A stretch of 12,316 nucleotides of DNA from Oxalobacteraceae bacterium UBA6704. Lineage in GTDB: Bacteria > Pseudomonadota > Gammaproteobacteria > Burkholderiales > Burkholderiaceae_D. The DNA lies in NCBI GenBank assembly GCA_002454505.1, contig DKJA01000207.1, positions 325-12,640 on the forward strand, read 5' to 3'. Shown in pieces: positions 1 to 6,403 of the stretch. The number at the start of each line of letters is the position of its first letter. Position 1 is the first letter of the stretch. The notes under the pieces are model-generated. The model was not told the origin of the DNA, searched no databases, and saw only the letters and a program-made list of their open reading frames with translations. The position numbers were made by a program, and so were the translations under genes.

Positions 1-32
1 GGGATTGGCGGGGTGAATGGCAGGGTCGGATG

Positions 33-986
33 TTATGCGTGCGCCACGACCTGCGGCTGCAGCGCCGCCTGGTACAGCACCTCGGCGCGTAGCCGCGCCT
101 GCAGCGACGGGATCGAGCCGCCGGCGCGGTAAGCAAAACTCACCGCCAGCACGTCGCCCTGTTTTACCGGCAGCGGCTTCTCCAGCGGCAGCGCCATGAA
201 GTGGTTCAGCCAGTCGATCGTCGTCGCCCGCTCCTGCACGACGGACAGGATGTTCTTCGTGATGAAGCGCACCGCATTCACCAGGCCATCGCGGTCGATG
301 ACGAACTTGCCTTCCCAGCTCCAGCTGGTGTCGTTCGGCTGGGTGAAGTCGATCACCGAATACACGGCCGGCTGGGACAGTTCCACCGTGCCCGTATGCG
401 TGATGCCGGGCTGCTGGAACTGCACGATCGGCGCGTAAAACCCTTCGAAGTCGTACTCCTGCTGCAGCGGCTGGGCCGCCATCAGCACGGCTTCCGGCAG
501 GAACACGGGCAGCGGGCCGCCGAACTTCTGCAGGTAGCGGCGCTTGAACGATTCGATGACTTCCACCTGCTTCTCGCGCAGCATGGCCACGTGGATCATC
601 TCGCAGATGACGACGTCCACCGGTTCCGGCGGCAGGTATTCGAACGCATCGGCATGAATCACTTCCACCTTGTGGCCGTTGGCGTTCATCGCCAGGAAGC
701 GGCGCGCTTCCTGCACCATGTCCGGATTGAAGTCGACGCAGTACACCTTGTCCGCCTTCGCCGCGGCAAAGAACGACAGTGCACCCGTGCCGCCGCCCAG
801 CTCCAGCACCTTCATGCCGGGTTTCACGACCTGGGCGATCGCCGCCCGGAAGCCGTGCATGCGGTTCGTGTCCATCAGCATATTGTGATGGTAGTGAACC
901 GGGATGAACTGGCCCAGGTAACAGCTTTCGATTTCGCGTTCGGACAGCATAAGGAGACTCGCTCGTACAGATTGGACGAGTTCCAT
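33..986 (-). CDS. Class I SAM methyltransferase resembling protein arginine methyltransferases
   Basis: Predicted cytoplasmic S-adenosylmethionine-dependent methyltransferase of 317 residues. Seen: motif I LELGGGTG at residues 61-68, an acidic residue at the end of strand 2 (D85 in VYCVDF), and CEMIHVAMLRE with two glutamates nine apart (E129, E138), the spacing of the catalytic double-E loop of PRMTs. Upstream lies an HNMLMDTNR stretch (34-42), like the helix before motif I in PRMTs. The C-terminal part has a TIDW segment (256-259) followed by a beta-rich region ending in LQARL, which lines up by eye with the PRMT THW loop and barrel, with Asp in place of His. Substrate unknown. The ATG at 986 was chosen; a TTG nine bases upstream is possible, and neither has a clear Shine-Dalgarno site. 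It follows the ankyrin gene after 75 bases that carry a repeat. The methyltransferase call is firm; arginine specificity is inference. Confidence 0.85.
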   Translation of the reverse strand: MELVQSVRASLLMLSEREIESCYLGQFIPVHYHHNMLMDTNRMHGFRAAIAQVVKPGMKVLELGGGTGALSFFAAAKADKVYCVDFNPDMVQEARRFLAMNANGHKVEVIHADAFEYLPPEPVDVVICEMIHVAMLREKQVEVIESFKRRYLQKFGGPLPVFLPEAVLMAAQPLQQEYDFEGFYAPIVQFQQPGITHTGTVELSQPAVYSVIDFTQPNDTSWSWEGKFVIDRDGLVNAVRFITKNILSVVQERATTIDWLNHFMALPLEKPLPVKQGDVLAVSFAYRAGGSIPSLQARLRAEVLYQAALQPQVVAHA

Positions 987-1045
987 TATCGGCAAGGCGG
1001 GAGTGGTTTGAAACGTGGAGGTTGGCGGGAAAAGCAGGCCAATTC

Positions 1046-1061
1046 TGGGGACTGTCCCCGC
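1046..1061. repeat. Short palindromic repeat, copy 1
   Basis: TGGGGACTGTCCCCGC. Its core GGGGAC-T-GTCCCC (1047-1059) is a perfect inverted repeat around one base. The identical 16-mer recurs at 12300-12315 in the same orientation. It sits directly after the ankyrin stop codon (1062-1064), in the gap before the methyltransferase gene. On the minus strand the core reads GGGGACAGTCCCC, related to the GGGACAGACCC core of the 2628-2736 element. It is probably a REP-type dispersed intergenic repeat; a role in transcript 3' ends is possible, but there is no T-run. Confidence 0.7.
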
Positions 1062-1799
1062 TTACTTCATCGCCTGCTCGGCCTCGAACTGCCGGATCGC
1101 CTTGGCGATCCACGGCTTCTCGGCCTTCTCGGCGAATTCGGCGGCATCGAGCCGGAAGCCGCTGTCGCGCAGCGACGCATCGGCGCCCTCTTCCAGCAGC
1201 ACCTTGACGGCTTCCTCCTGGCCTTCGCGGGCGGCCAGCATCAATGGTGTCACCTTGGTCGGCGACTCGGCATCGATGTAGGCGTGGTGCTCCAGCAGCA
1301 GGCGGATGATCTCGATGTCGCCCGCGGCCGCCGCATAATGCAGCGCCGTCCAGCCTGGACGATTCACCTGCGCGCCCTTGCCGATCAGGGCCAGCACGGC
1401 CGGCTTGTTCTTCTTGAACGCGGCCATCATCAGCGCCGTGTTGCCGTTGCCGGCGTGCGCTTCCAGCTGGATCTTCGGCTGCGCCAGCAGCAGTTTGAAG
1501 ACGTCCATCGCATCGTTGCGCAGCGCGACGATCAGGCCCGTCTCGCCCCGCTCCGGCTCGCGCACGTTCGGATCGAGTCCGCGCGCCAGCAGCGGCTTGA
1601 TGGTGGCGGCATTGTTCACCTGGGCGGCGCGGAAGAAGGTGACGGCATCCTGGTCCTGCACGCGCGGCGCGGCGGGTGCAGCACCCGTCACCGAAGCCAC
1701 CGCCATCGCCACGGCGCCGAGACGCAGCGTGAAGCGGGAGCGGATCCGCGCCCGCAACTGGCGCAACCGTTTGGCCAAACCGCGCAGCGACAGTCGCAT
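1062..1799 (-). CDS. Exported ankyrin-repeat protein
   Basis: Protein of 245 residues. An arginine-rich N-terminus (residues 1-26) leads into a hydrophobic, alanine-rich stretch (27-44) ending in an Ala/Pro segment suitable for signal peptidase I, so export to the periplasm is likely. About five ankyrin repeats follow, at roughly 52-80, 86-115, 118-146, 149-178 and 182-211, with typical TALMMAA, TALHYAA and TPLMLAA helices, then a degenerate cap. Ankyrin repeats bind proteins; the partner is unknown. The ATG shares one base with the tatD stop (TGATG, 1797-1801), so it is probably made by reinitiation after tatD. The reading frame stays open upstream through tatD, but no start there is credible. 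The pairing of tatD with an ankyrin gene recurs in Burkholderiales as I recall; no functional link is known to me. Confidence 0.85.
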   Translation of the reverse strand: MRLSLRGLAKRLRQLRARIRSRFTLRLGAVAMAVASVTGAAPAAPRVQDQDAVTFFRAAQVNNAATIKPLLARGLDPNVREPERGETGLIVALRNDAMDVFKLLLAQPKIQLEAHAGNGNTALMMAAFKKNKPAVLALIGKGAQVNRPGWTALHYAAAAGDIEIIRLLLEHHAYIDAESPTKVTPLMLAAREGQEEAVKVLLEEGADASLRDSGFRLDAAEFAEKAEKPWIAKAIRQFEAEQAMK

Positions 1800-2581
1800 C
1801 AGGCCCTCGCCGCGGAGAACAGCTTGAAGAAGTTGGCGGTGGTTGCCTCGGCCACTTCCTCGACGGTGATGCCCTTCAGCTTCGCGATGAATTCGGCCAC
1901 ATGGGCGACGTAGCCCGGCTCGTTCATCCGGCCGCGGAACGGCACCGGCGCCAGGTAGGGCGAGTCCGTTTCGATCAGCATCTGCTCGAGCGGCACTTCC
2001 AGCGCGACGGCCTGCAGATCCTTCGCACTCTTGAACGTGACGATGCCGGAGAACGAAATATAAAAGCCCATTTCCATCGATGCGCGCGCCACTTCCAGCG
2101 ACTCGGTGAAACAGTGCATCACGCCCGCGACGCCGCCCTGGTCCGTGCCGGCACCCTCTTCGCGCATGATGCGGATCGTGTCTTCGCTGGCCGAGCGGGT
2201 GTGGATGATCAGCGGCTTCTTCGCCTCGCGCGACGCCCGGATGTGCGTGCGGAAGCGCTCGCGCTGCCATTCGAGGTCGCCTTCGAGGCGGTAGTAGTCG
2301 AGGCCCGTTTCGCCGATTGCGACGACCTTCGGATGCCGCGCCAGCTCGACGAGCTGGACCACCGTGGGCTCGGGCGTGTCCTCGTAATCGGGATGCACGC
2401 CCACCGAGGCAAAGATATTTGGATACTCTTCCGCAAGTTTCAGGATGCGGGGAAAGTCCGGCAGATCGACGGACACGCACAGCGCATGCGTAACCCGGTT
2501 CTCCTCCATCTTCGCGCGCAACTCCGGCATGCGAGCAGCCAGCTCGGGGAAATCTATATGGCAATGTGAATCGATGAACAT
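1799..2581 (-). CDS. tatD: TatD family metal-dependent hydrolase (DNase)
   Basis: Cytoplasmic TIM-barrel hydrolase of 260 residues, the usual family length. TatD proteins are metal-dependent 3'-5' exonucleases linked to DNA repair and degradation. All metal ligands expected for the family are present: H6 and H8 in DSHCHID, E91 in GETGLDYY, H127 in IIHTR, H156 in MHCF and D206 in ETDSPYL. The ATG at 2581 begins exactly at the conserved MFIDSHCH N-terminus. No Shine-Dalgarno sequence precedes it; a possible -10 box lies six bases upstream. The stop overlaps the ankyrin start by one base. The 169-base gap to the GNAT gene holds the large palindrome, so tatD may start its own transcript. The paralogues YcfH and YjjV in E. 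coli share these motifs, so exact orthology is less sure than the family. Confidence 0.93.
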   Translation of the reverse strand: MFIDSHCHIDFPELAARMPELRAKMEENRVTHALCVSVDLPDFPRILKLAEEYPNIFASVGVHPDYEDTPEPTVVQLVELARHPKVVAIGETGLDYYRLEGDLEWQRERFRTHIRASREAKKPLIIHTRSASEDTIRIMREEGAGTDQGGVAGVMHCFTESLEVARASMEMGFYISFSGIVTFKSAKDLQAVALEVPLEQMLIETDSPYLAPVPFRGRMNEPGYVAHVAEFIAKLKGITVEEVAEATTANFFKLFSAARA

Positions 2582-2587
2582 GCGTCG

Positions 2588-2593
2588 ATTGTA
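2588..2593 (-). promoter_or_regulatory. Possible -10 box of tatD
   Basis: On the minus strand the sequence reads TACAAT, five of six matches to the sigma-70 -10 consensus, followed by six bases and then the tatD ATG. Initiation at the usual distance would fall on or next to the A of the ATG, giving a leaderless message, consistent with the lack of a ribosome binding site. No good -35 box is visible about 17 bases further upstream, so this is tentative. Confidence 0.35.
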
Positions 2594-2627
2594 GCCGACC
2601 CTGCAAAACCCCGCAGACCGCTAAATG

Positions 2628-2736
2628 AGGGACAGACCCTGTTTTAGAGGAAATGTTTACCTGAAACCGGGTGACTCTTCCTATGAGGGGCGGTCACCCG
2701 GCTCCGAAAATTTCCCGTAAAACAGGGTCTGTCCCT
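2628..2736. repeat. 109-base imperfect palindrome with perfect 19-base terminal inverted repeats
   Basis: The left arm AGGGACAGACCCTGTTTTA (2628-2646) is the exact reverse complement of 2718-2736. Further in, GGAAAT (2649-2654) pairs with ATTTCC (2710-2715) and CCGGGTGAC (2667-2675) pairs with GTCACCCGG (2693-2701), leaving a 17-base loop. The whole element can fold into one long hairpin. Six T residues follow the right arm on the plus strand (2738-2743). It contains no gene and fills most of the gap between the GNAT gene and tatD. The arm core GGGACAGACCC resembles the 16-base repeat at 1046 and 12300. It is probably a mobile REP/MITE-type element; in place it may end or weaken transcription from pilZ-GNAT into tatD. 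Confidence 0.8.
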
Positions 2737-2750
2737 ATTTTTTCTGCTGG

Positions 2751-3266
2751 TTAATCGACGCGCTTGCCGAGGATGATCAGGTCGCGTTCGATGCCGTCGA
2801 GGTTGGCGACGCGGGGGAAGTTGGCCCATTCCTTGAAGCCGAAGCTGCGGAACAGGCCCAGGCTGGCGGCGTTGTGGCCGAAGATGAAGCCCAGCACCGT
2901 GTGGACGGCGATCTGCGGCGCGTGGCGGATCGCCTCGGCCAGCGCGTAGCGGCCGATGCCCTTGCCGCGCGACGACTCGGCGATGTAGATCGACACCTCG
3001 GCGGTGCCGGAATACGCCGGCCGGCCGTAGAAGTTGGAGTAAGAGATCCAGCCCAGGATCTCGGGCGATGCCGACGTATCGTCCGCATGCTCGATTACCC
3101 ACAGCGGGCGCCGCTCCGGCTGGTGTTCGTGGAACCAGTTCAGCCGCGATTCGACGGAGACGGGCTCCGTGTCGGCCGTCACTTCGCGCGAAGCGATGGT
3201 GCTGTTGTAGATGGCGACGATGGTCGGCAGGTCGTCGAGCGTGGCGAGGCGGTGGCGGAAAGACAT
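2751..3266 (-). CDS. GNAT family N-acetyltransferase, Pat/MnaT-like
   Basis: Cytoplasmic acetyl-CoA-dependent N-acetyltransferase of 171 residues. Seen: an N-terminal RLATLDDLPTIVAIYN stretch and VTADTEPVSVESR, both typical of the phosphinothricin/methionine-sulfone acetyltransferase branch; the acetyl-CoA binding motif SSRGKGIG (98-105); and the C-terminal HNAASLGLFRSFGF helix (131-144). Relatives acetylate small amines such as L-amino-acid analogues; the natural substrate here is unknown. The ATG at 3266 gives a standard N-terminus; the ribosome binding site is weak. It starts seven bases after the pilZ stop, so it is probably cotranscribed with pilZ, and it ends 15 bases before the 2628-2736 palindrome. 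It is the member of this block least expected from the usual holB-pilZ-tatD order. Confidence 0.88.
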   Translation of the reverse strand: MSFRHRLATLDDLPTIVAIYNSTIASREVTADTEPVSVESRLNWFHEHQPERRPLWVIEHADDTSASPEILGWISYSNFYGRPAYSGTAEVSIYIAESSRGKGIGRYALAEAIRHAPQIAVHTVLGFIFGHNAASLGLFRSFGFKEWANFPRVANLDGIERDLIILGKRVD

Positions 3267-3273
3267 GGCTTGC

Positions 3274-3651
3274 TTACAGTGTATGGGTGGCGCGCGAGGA
3301 ACGCAGGGCGGCGCCGAGGATTTCCTCGATGCGCGCACGGGTGCGCAGGCCCGTCTCGTCGTCCGGGAAATGGACGCCGATGCCCTGCGCCTTGTTGTTG
3401 TGGGCTCCCGGCGGCGTGATCCACACGACCTTGCCGGCGATCGGGTATTTGTTCGTGTCGTCCATCAGCGCCAGGATCAGGTAGATCTCGTCGCCCAGCT
3501 TGTAGCTCTTGTTGGTCGGCACGAAGATGCCGCCGTTCTTCAGGAACGGCATGTAGGCCGCGTACAGCGCCGCCTTTTCGCGGATGGCCAGCGACAGCAC
3601 CGCCGGCCTGGCCAGCGGCACGGTGTTCGGATCGGGCGGCAGCGTGCTCAT
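3274..3651 (-). CDS. pilZ: Type IV pilus assembly protein PilZ
   Basis: Single PilZ-domain protein of 125 residues, closely similar over its whole length to my memory of Pseudomonas aeruginosa PilZ (AYMPFLKNGGIFVPT at 32-46, YKLGDE at 50-55, VVWITPPGA at 75-83, GIGVHF at 90-95, and a THTL C-terminus). Canonical PilZ is needed for type IV pilus assembly and works with PilB and FimX-type partners. As in that protein, the c-di-GMP binding signatures RxxxR and (D/N)xSxxG are not seen, so it is unlikely to bind c-di-GMP directly. The ATG at 3651 has a GAGGA site seven bases upstream that overlaps the holB end. Ten bases separate it from holB; the tmk-holB-pilZ order matches that in Pseudomonas. 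Confidence 0.93.
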   Translation of the reverse strand: MSTLPPDPNTVPLARPAVLSLAIREKAALYAAYMPFLKNGGIFVPTNKSYKLGDEIYLILALMDDTNKYPIAGKVVWITPPGAHNNKAQGIGVHFPDDETGLRTRARIEEILGAALRSSRATHTL

Positions 3652-3661
3652 TGACCGGTCC

Positions 3662-4675
3662 TCATGCGCAGCAGGCCGTGTAGTCGAGCAGCATGTCCTC
3701 GATGAACAGCTTCGGCGACAGCGGGTGGTCCGACGTGGCGCGCCGCTCCGCCGTGCCCTTGATCGCGGCCAGCACGCCCGGCACGGCCACGCGGTCGGCA
3801 AGGCCCTTCAGCTCGCGCTGGTAGCGGGGATAGTAGCGCACCTGCCCCGTCAGTTTTACGGAGAACAGGTCGTACAGCCAGCGCTGCTGCCACGAGACGA
3901 TCGCGCTCAGCGGCACTTTCTGCATCTTGTCCGCCGTCTTCAACGCGCTTTCCACGGAAGGATGCGCCAGATACTGCAGCAGCATGTCCATCTCCTCGCG
4001 GCTGCCCGTTTCGGATTGAGCCAGCGCCGCCAGCGGCGCGCCGCCCTGCTCGCGCAGCCAGCCGTCCGCATCCTGCACGCCCTTGGCGGACAACCAGGCC
4101 AACGCCTCGTCGTGGGCGGGCAGCGACAGGGTGAACTTGCGGCAGCGCGACAGGATCGTCGGCAGCAGCCGGTCCAGGCTGTTCGACGACAGCAGGAACA
4201 CGGTGCCCGGCGGCGGCTCTTCCAGAGTTTTGAGCAGCGCATTCGACGCCGGCATGTTCAACGCCTCGGCCGGATACAGCACCACCACGCGCAGGCCCCG
4301 CCGGTGCGTGGAGATATTCATGAAGTCGGCCAGCGCGCGCACCTGCTCGATCTTGATTTCCTTCGACGGCGTCTTCGTCTTCTTTTTATCCTCGCCGTCG
4401 TCGCCTTCGCCCTCGTCCTCGAACGCTTCGGGACGGATGCGGCGGTAGTCCGGATGGCTCTGCTGCGAGAACCAGCCGCACGACGCGCAGGCATTGCACG
4501 CATGGCCGTCCGGCCGCACGTTCTCGCACAGCAGCGCCTGGGCAAAGTGTTCGATGAAGTCGGCCTTGCCGATGCCGGCCGGGCCGTGGAACAGCACGGC
4601 ATGGGGCAGCCGCTGGCGCACCTGCTGCAGCTGCGCCCAGGCGCTTTCCTGCCACGGATAGATCGCTTCGGTCAC
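3662..4675 (-). CDS. holB: DNA polymerase III delta' subunit
   Basis: Clamp-loader subunit of 337 residues, close to the usual length. Seen: GPAGIGKAD (31-39), a Walker A-like loop in which the Ser/Thr after Lys is Ala, fitting delta' as the non-hydrolysing stator; four zinc-binding cysteines at 50, 60, 63 and 66; SNALLKTLEEPP (144-155); and the SRC motif (176-178). A highly charged stretch with acidic then lysine-rich residues (about 86-106) lies between the zinc module and the next conserved helix and looks like a flexible linker absent from E. coli HolB. The start is GTG at 4675, overlapping the tmk stop as GTGA, so translation is probably coupled. Confidence 0.95.
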   Translation of the reverse strand: MTEAIYPWQESAWAQLQQVRQRLPHAVLFHGPAGIGKADFIEHFAQALLCENVRPDGHACNACASCGWFSQQSHPDYRRIRPEAFEDEGEGDDGEDKKKTKTPSKEIKIEQVRALADFMNISTHRRGLRVVVLYPAEALNMPASNALLKTLEEPPPGTVFLLSSNSLDRLLPTILSRCRKFTLSLPAHDEALAWLSAKGVQDADGWLREQGGAPLAALAQSETGSREEMDMLLQYLAHPSVESALKTADKMQKVPLSAIVSWQQRWLYDLFSVKLTGQVRYYPRYQRELKGLADRVAVPGVLAAIKGTAERRATSDHPLSPKLFIEDMLLDYTACCA

Positions 4676-5286
4676 GCCAGCGCCTCCACGATGGCCGCCA
4701 GCTGCACGCGGATCGCCTCGATGCTCTGCGTGGAATCGATCACGCGGAAGCGGCCCGGATCCTGCGCGGCGCGGCGCAGGTACTCGCTGCGGGCGGCAAA
4801 GAAGAAGTCGGCCTTTTCCTGCTCGAACTTGTCCAGCTCCCGTGTCGCATCCAGGCGGGCGCGGGCCACTTCCAGCGGCACGTCGAACAGGATCGTCAGG
4901 TCCGGCGCCAGCAGCGGGTGGACCCAGTTGGCCAGCGTCTCGAGCTTGGCCAGGTCGAGGCCGCGGCCGCCGCCCTGGTAGGCGAAGCTCGCATCGGTGA
5001 ACCGGTCGGAAATGACCCAGGCACCGCGGCTCAGCGCCGGCTCGATGACCTGGGCGATGTGTTCGCGGCGGCTGGCGAACACCAGCAGCGCCTCGGTTTC
5101 CAGGTGCATCGTCTCGTGCAGCACCAGCTCGCGCAGCTTCTCGCCCAGCGGCGTGCCGCCCGGTTCGCGCGAGCTGACCAGCTCGACGCCGCGCGCGGCG
5201 ATCAGTTCGCCCACAAAAGGAATGTGCGTGGATTTGCCGGCGCCGTCGATGCCTTCGAAAGTGATGAATTTACCGCGTGCCGTCAT
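4672..5286 (-). CDS. tmk: Thymidylate kinase
   Basis: Phosphorylates dTMP to dTDP with ATP in dTTP synthesis; cytoplasmic. The protein has 204 residues, typical for bacterial Tmk. Seen: P-loop GIDGAGKST (12-20), REPGGTPLGEKLR (40-52), SDRFTDASFAYQGGGRG (93-109) for dTMP binding, and a LID segment around 145-156 (RLDATRELDKFE), with the arginines in the LID rather than in the P-loop as in the enterobacterial type. The frame is open far upstream, but the ATG at 5286 is chosen because it precedes the conserved GKFITFEGIDG start and overlaps the mltG stop as ATGA (5283-5286). Translational coupling with mltG and holB is likely. Confidence 0.96.
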   Translation of the reverse strand: MTARGKFITFEGIDGAGKSTHIPFVGELIAARGVELVSSREPGGTPLGEKLRELVLHETMHLETEALLVFASRREHIAQVIEPALSRGAWVISDRFTDASFAYQGGGRGLDLAKLETLANWVHPLLAPDLTILFDVPLEVARARLDATRELDKFEQEKADFFFAARSEYLRRAAQDPGRFRVIDSTQSIEAIRVQLAAIVEALA

Positions 5287-6281
5287 TGCTTCAACAATCT
5301 TTGATACTGGTTGACCGCCCGGTTGTGCTCCGGAAGGTTGTCGGAAAAATGGCTCGTGCCATTGCCGCGAGCCACGAAATACAGCGCGCCCGTCTGCGCC
5401 GGTGCCAGTGCCGCCGTCAGCGACTGCTGGCCCGGCAGCGCGATCGGTGTTGGCGGCAGGCCGGCCCGCGTGTACGTATTGTAAGGGGTGTCCGTTTCCA
5501 GGTCCTTCTTGCGGATGTTTCCGTCGTATCGTGCGCCCATGCCGTAGATGACGGTGGGGTCGGTCTGCAACAGCATGCCCAGCCGCAGCCGGTTGACGAA
5601 CACTGCGGAGATCATCGCCCGCTCCGATTTCTGTCCCGTTTCCTTTTCGACAATGGAAGCCATCGTCAGCGCCTCGTACGGATCCTTGTACGGCAGGTTC
5701 GGCGCCCGCTTTTCCCAGGCCGCGGCCAAATGGGCCAGCATGGCCGTGTGCGCCTGCTTGTACACCTGCAGCTCCGAAGCGCCTTTGGCAAACAGGTAAG
5801 TGTCCGGGAAGAACAGGCCTTCCGGCTCGCGATAATCGGGGCTCAGTTTCGCCATCAGCGCACTGTCCGACAGGTTCACCGTGTCGTGCTTCAGGCCCTG
5901 GTGGGCGGCAATGGCCTGGCGCATCTGGCGGAACGTCCACCCTTCGATGATGGTCAGCGATTCCTGGGCGAACTCACCGCGTACCAGCTGGTCGATCAGC
6001 CGCTGCGGCGTGGTGCCGGGTTTCAGTTCGTACGAGCCGGCCTTGAGCTTGTTGCTCTTGCCGGTGACGCGCGTGAGCAGGTTGAACAGCAGCGGCTGCA
6101 GCGGCACGCCCGCCTCGGCGATCTGCTGGCCGGCCGCGTGCGCGCCGCTGCCCTTGTTGATCACGAACGGGATCGTGTCGCCCTCGGCCACGATCGGCGC
6201 CTCGGACCACCACGAAAAAGCGGCGCCCGCCGCGGCGGCCACCAGCACTCCCAGCACGATCGTTTTTCTTATGAATGCCAT
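5283..6281 (-). CDS. mltG: Endolytic transglycosylase MltG
   Basis: Inner-membrane murein lytic transglycosylase that cuts nascent glycan strands and is thought to end their polymerisation. The protein has 332 residues. Seen: one N-terminal membrane segment (about 8-25) with the rest periplasmic; a LysM-like region (about 80-115) containing AGSYELKPGTTPQRLIDQL; the catalytic Glu E212 in MASIVEKET (E218 in E. coli MltG); LLQTDPTVIYG (237-247); and TPYNTYTRAGLPPTPI (265-280). The ATG at 6281 has an AGGA site seven bases upstream; a start 36 bases further up would give an unconserved leader. It heads the tmk-holB-pilZ operon and diverges from ygfZ across 122 bases. Confidence 0.95.
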   Translation of the reverse strand: MAFIRKTIVLGVLVAAAAGAAFSWWSEAPIVAEGDTIPFVINKGSGAHAAGQQIAEAGVPLQPLLFNLLTRVTGKSNKLKAGSYELKPGTTPQRLIDQLVRGEFAQESLTIIEGWTFRQMRQAIAAHQGLKHDTVNLSDSALMAKLSPDYREPEGLFFPDTYLFAKGASELQVYKQAHTAMLAHLAAAWEKRAPNLPYKDPYEALTMASIVEKETGQKSERAMISAVFVNRLRLGMLLQTDPTVIYGMGARYDGNIRKKDLETDTPYNTYTRAGLPPTPIALPGQQSLTAALAPAQTGALYFVARGNGTSHFSDNLPEHNRAVNQYQRLLKQ

Positions 6282-6304
6282 GGTCTGTCCTGCCGCGCCG
6301 CCGG

Positions 6305-6331
6305 GGACGGCCCGCAAATTCGGGGCCGTCC
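6305..6331. promoter_or_regulatory. GC-rich hairpin in the mltG/ygfZ intergenic gap
   Basis: GGACGGCCC (6305-6313) and GGGCCGTCC (6323-6331) form a perfect nine-base stem with a nine-base loop. It lies 24 bases upstream of the mltG start, so it would be in the mltG leader RNA if transcription starts in the AT-rich part of the gap, and upstream of the ygfZ -10 box. No T-run follows on either strand, so an intrinsic terminator is unlikely. Confidence 0.5.
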
Positions 6332-6353
6332 GGCGCGATCGGCGCGGGATCTT

Positions 6354-6359
6354 TATAAT
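6354..6359 (+). promoter_or_regulatory. Probable -10 box of ygfZ
   Basis: A perfect TATAAT in an otherwise GC-rich gap, 44 bases before the ygfZ ATG, which would give a leader of about 38 bases. No recognisable -35 box lies 16-18 bases upstream (the sequence there is GC-rich). The overlapping TTATAA is self-complementary and could also serve divergent mltG transcription. Confidence 0.5.
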
Positions 6360-6382
6360 GAGCCCGTAATGATAATGCTTTC

Positions 6383-6400
6383 GTAGCCAAAGTAGCCAAA
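6383..6400 (+). repeat. Tandem 9-base duplication before ygfZ
   Basis: GTAGCCAAA occurs twice back to back (6383-6391 and 6392-6400), ending three bases before the ygfZ ATG, where a Shine-Dalgarno sequence would be expected. No AGGAG-like site is present, so ygfZ translation may be weak or depend on an AT-rich start region. Confidence 0.6.
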
Positions 6401-6403
6401 TAT

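Noticed and set aside
201..1913. 570-codon plus-strand open frame antisense to the methyltransferase, ankyrin and tatD genes
   Set aside because: It spans three well-supported genes on the other strand, has Arg/His/Gln-rich composition typical of antisense frames in high-GC DNA, and shows no family motif.
1062..2606. Fusion of the ankyrin gene with a long N-terminal extension through tatD
   Set aside because: The frame is open by chance; upstream residues have antisense-like composition, and the ATG overlapping the tatD stop leads directly into a signal peptide.
2738..2743. Plus-strand intrinsic terminator formed by the palindrome plus six T residues
   Set aside because: No plus-strand gene precedes it, so a terminator role in that direction has no target; kept only as part of the repeat element.
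3584..4981. 465-codon plus-strand open frame opposite holB, pilZ and tmk
   Set aside because: Shadow of conserved genes caused by third-position GC bias; rich in Arg, Gln and His with no recognisable domain.
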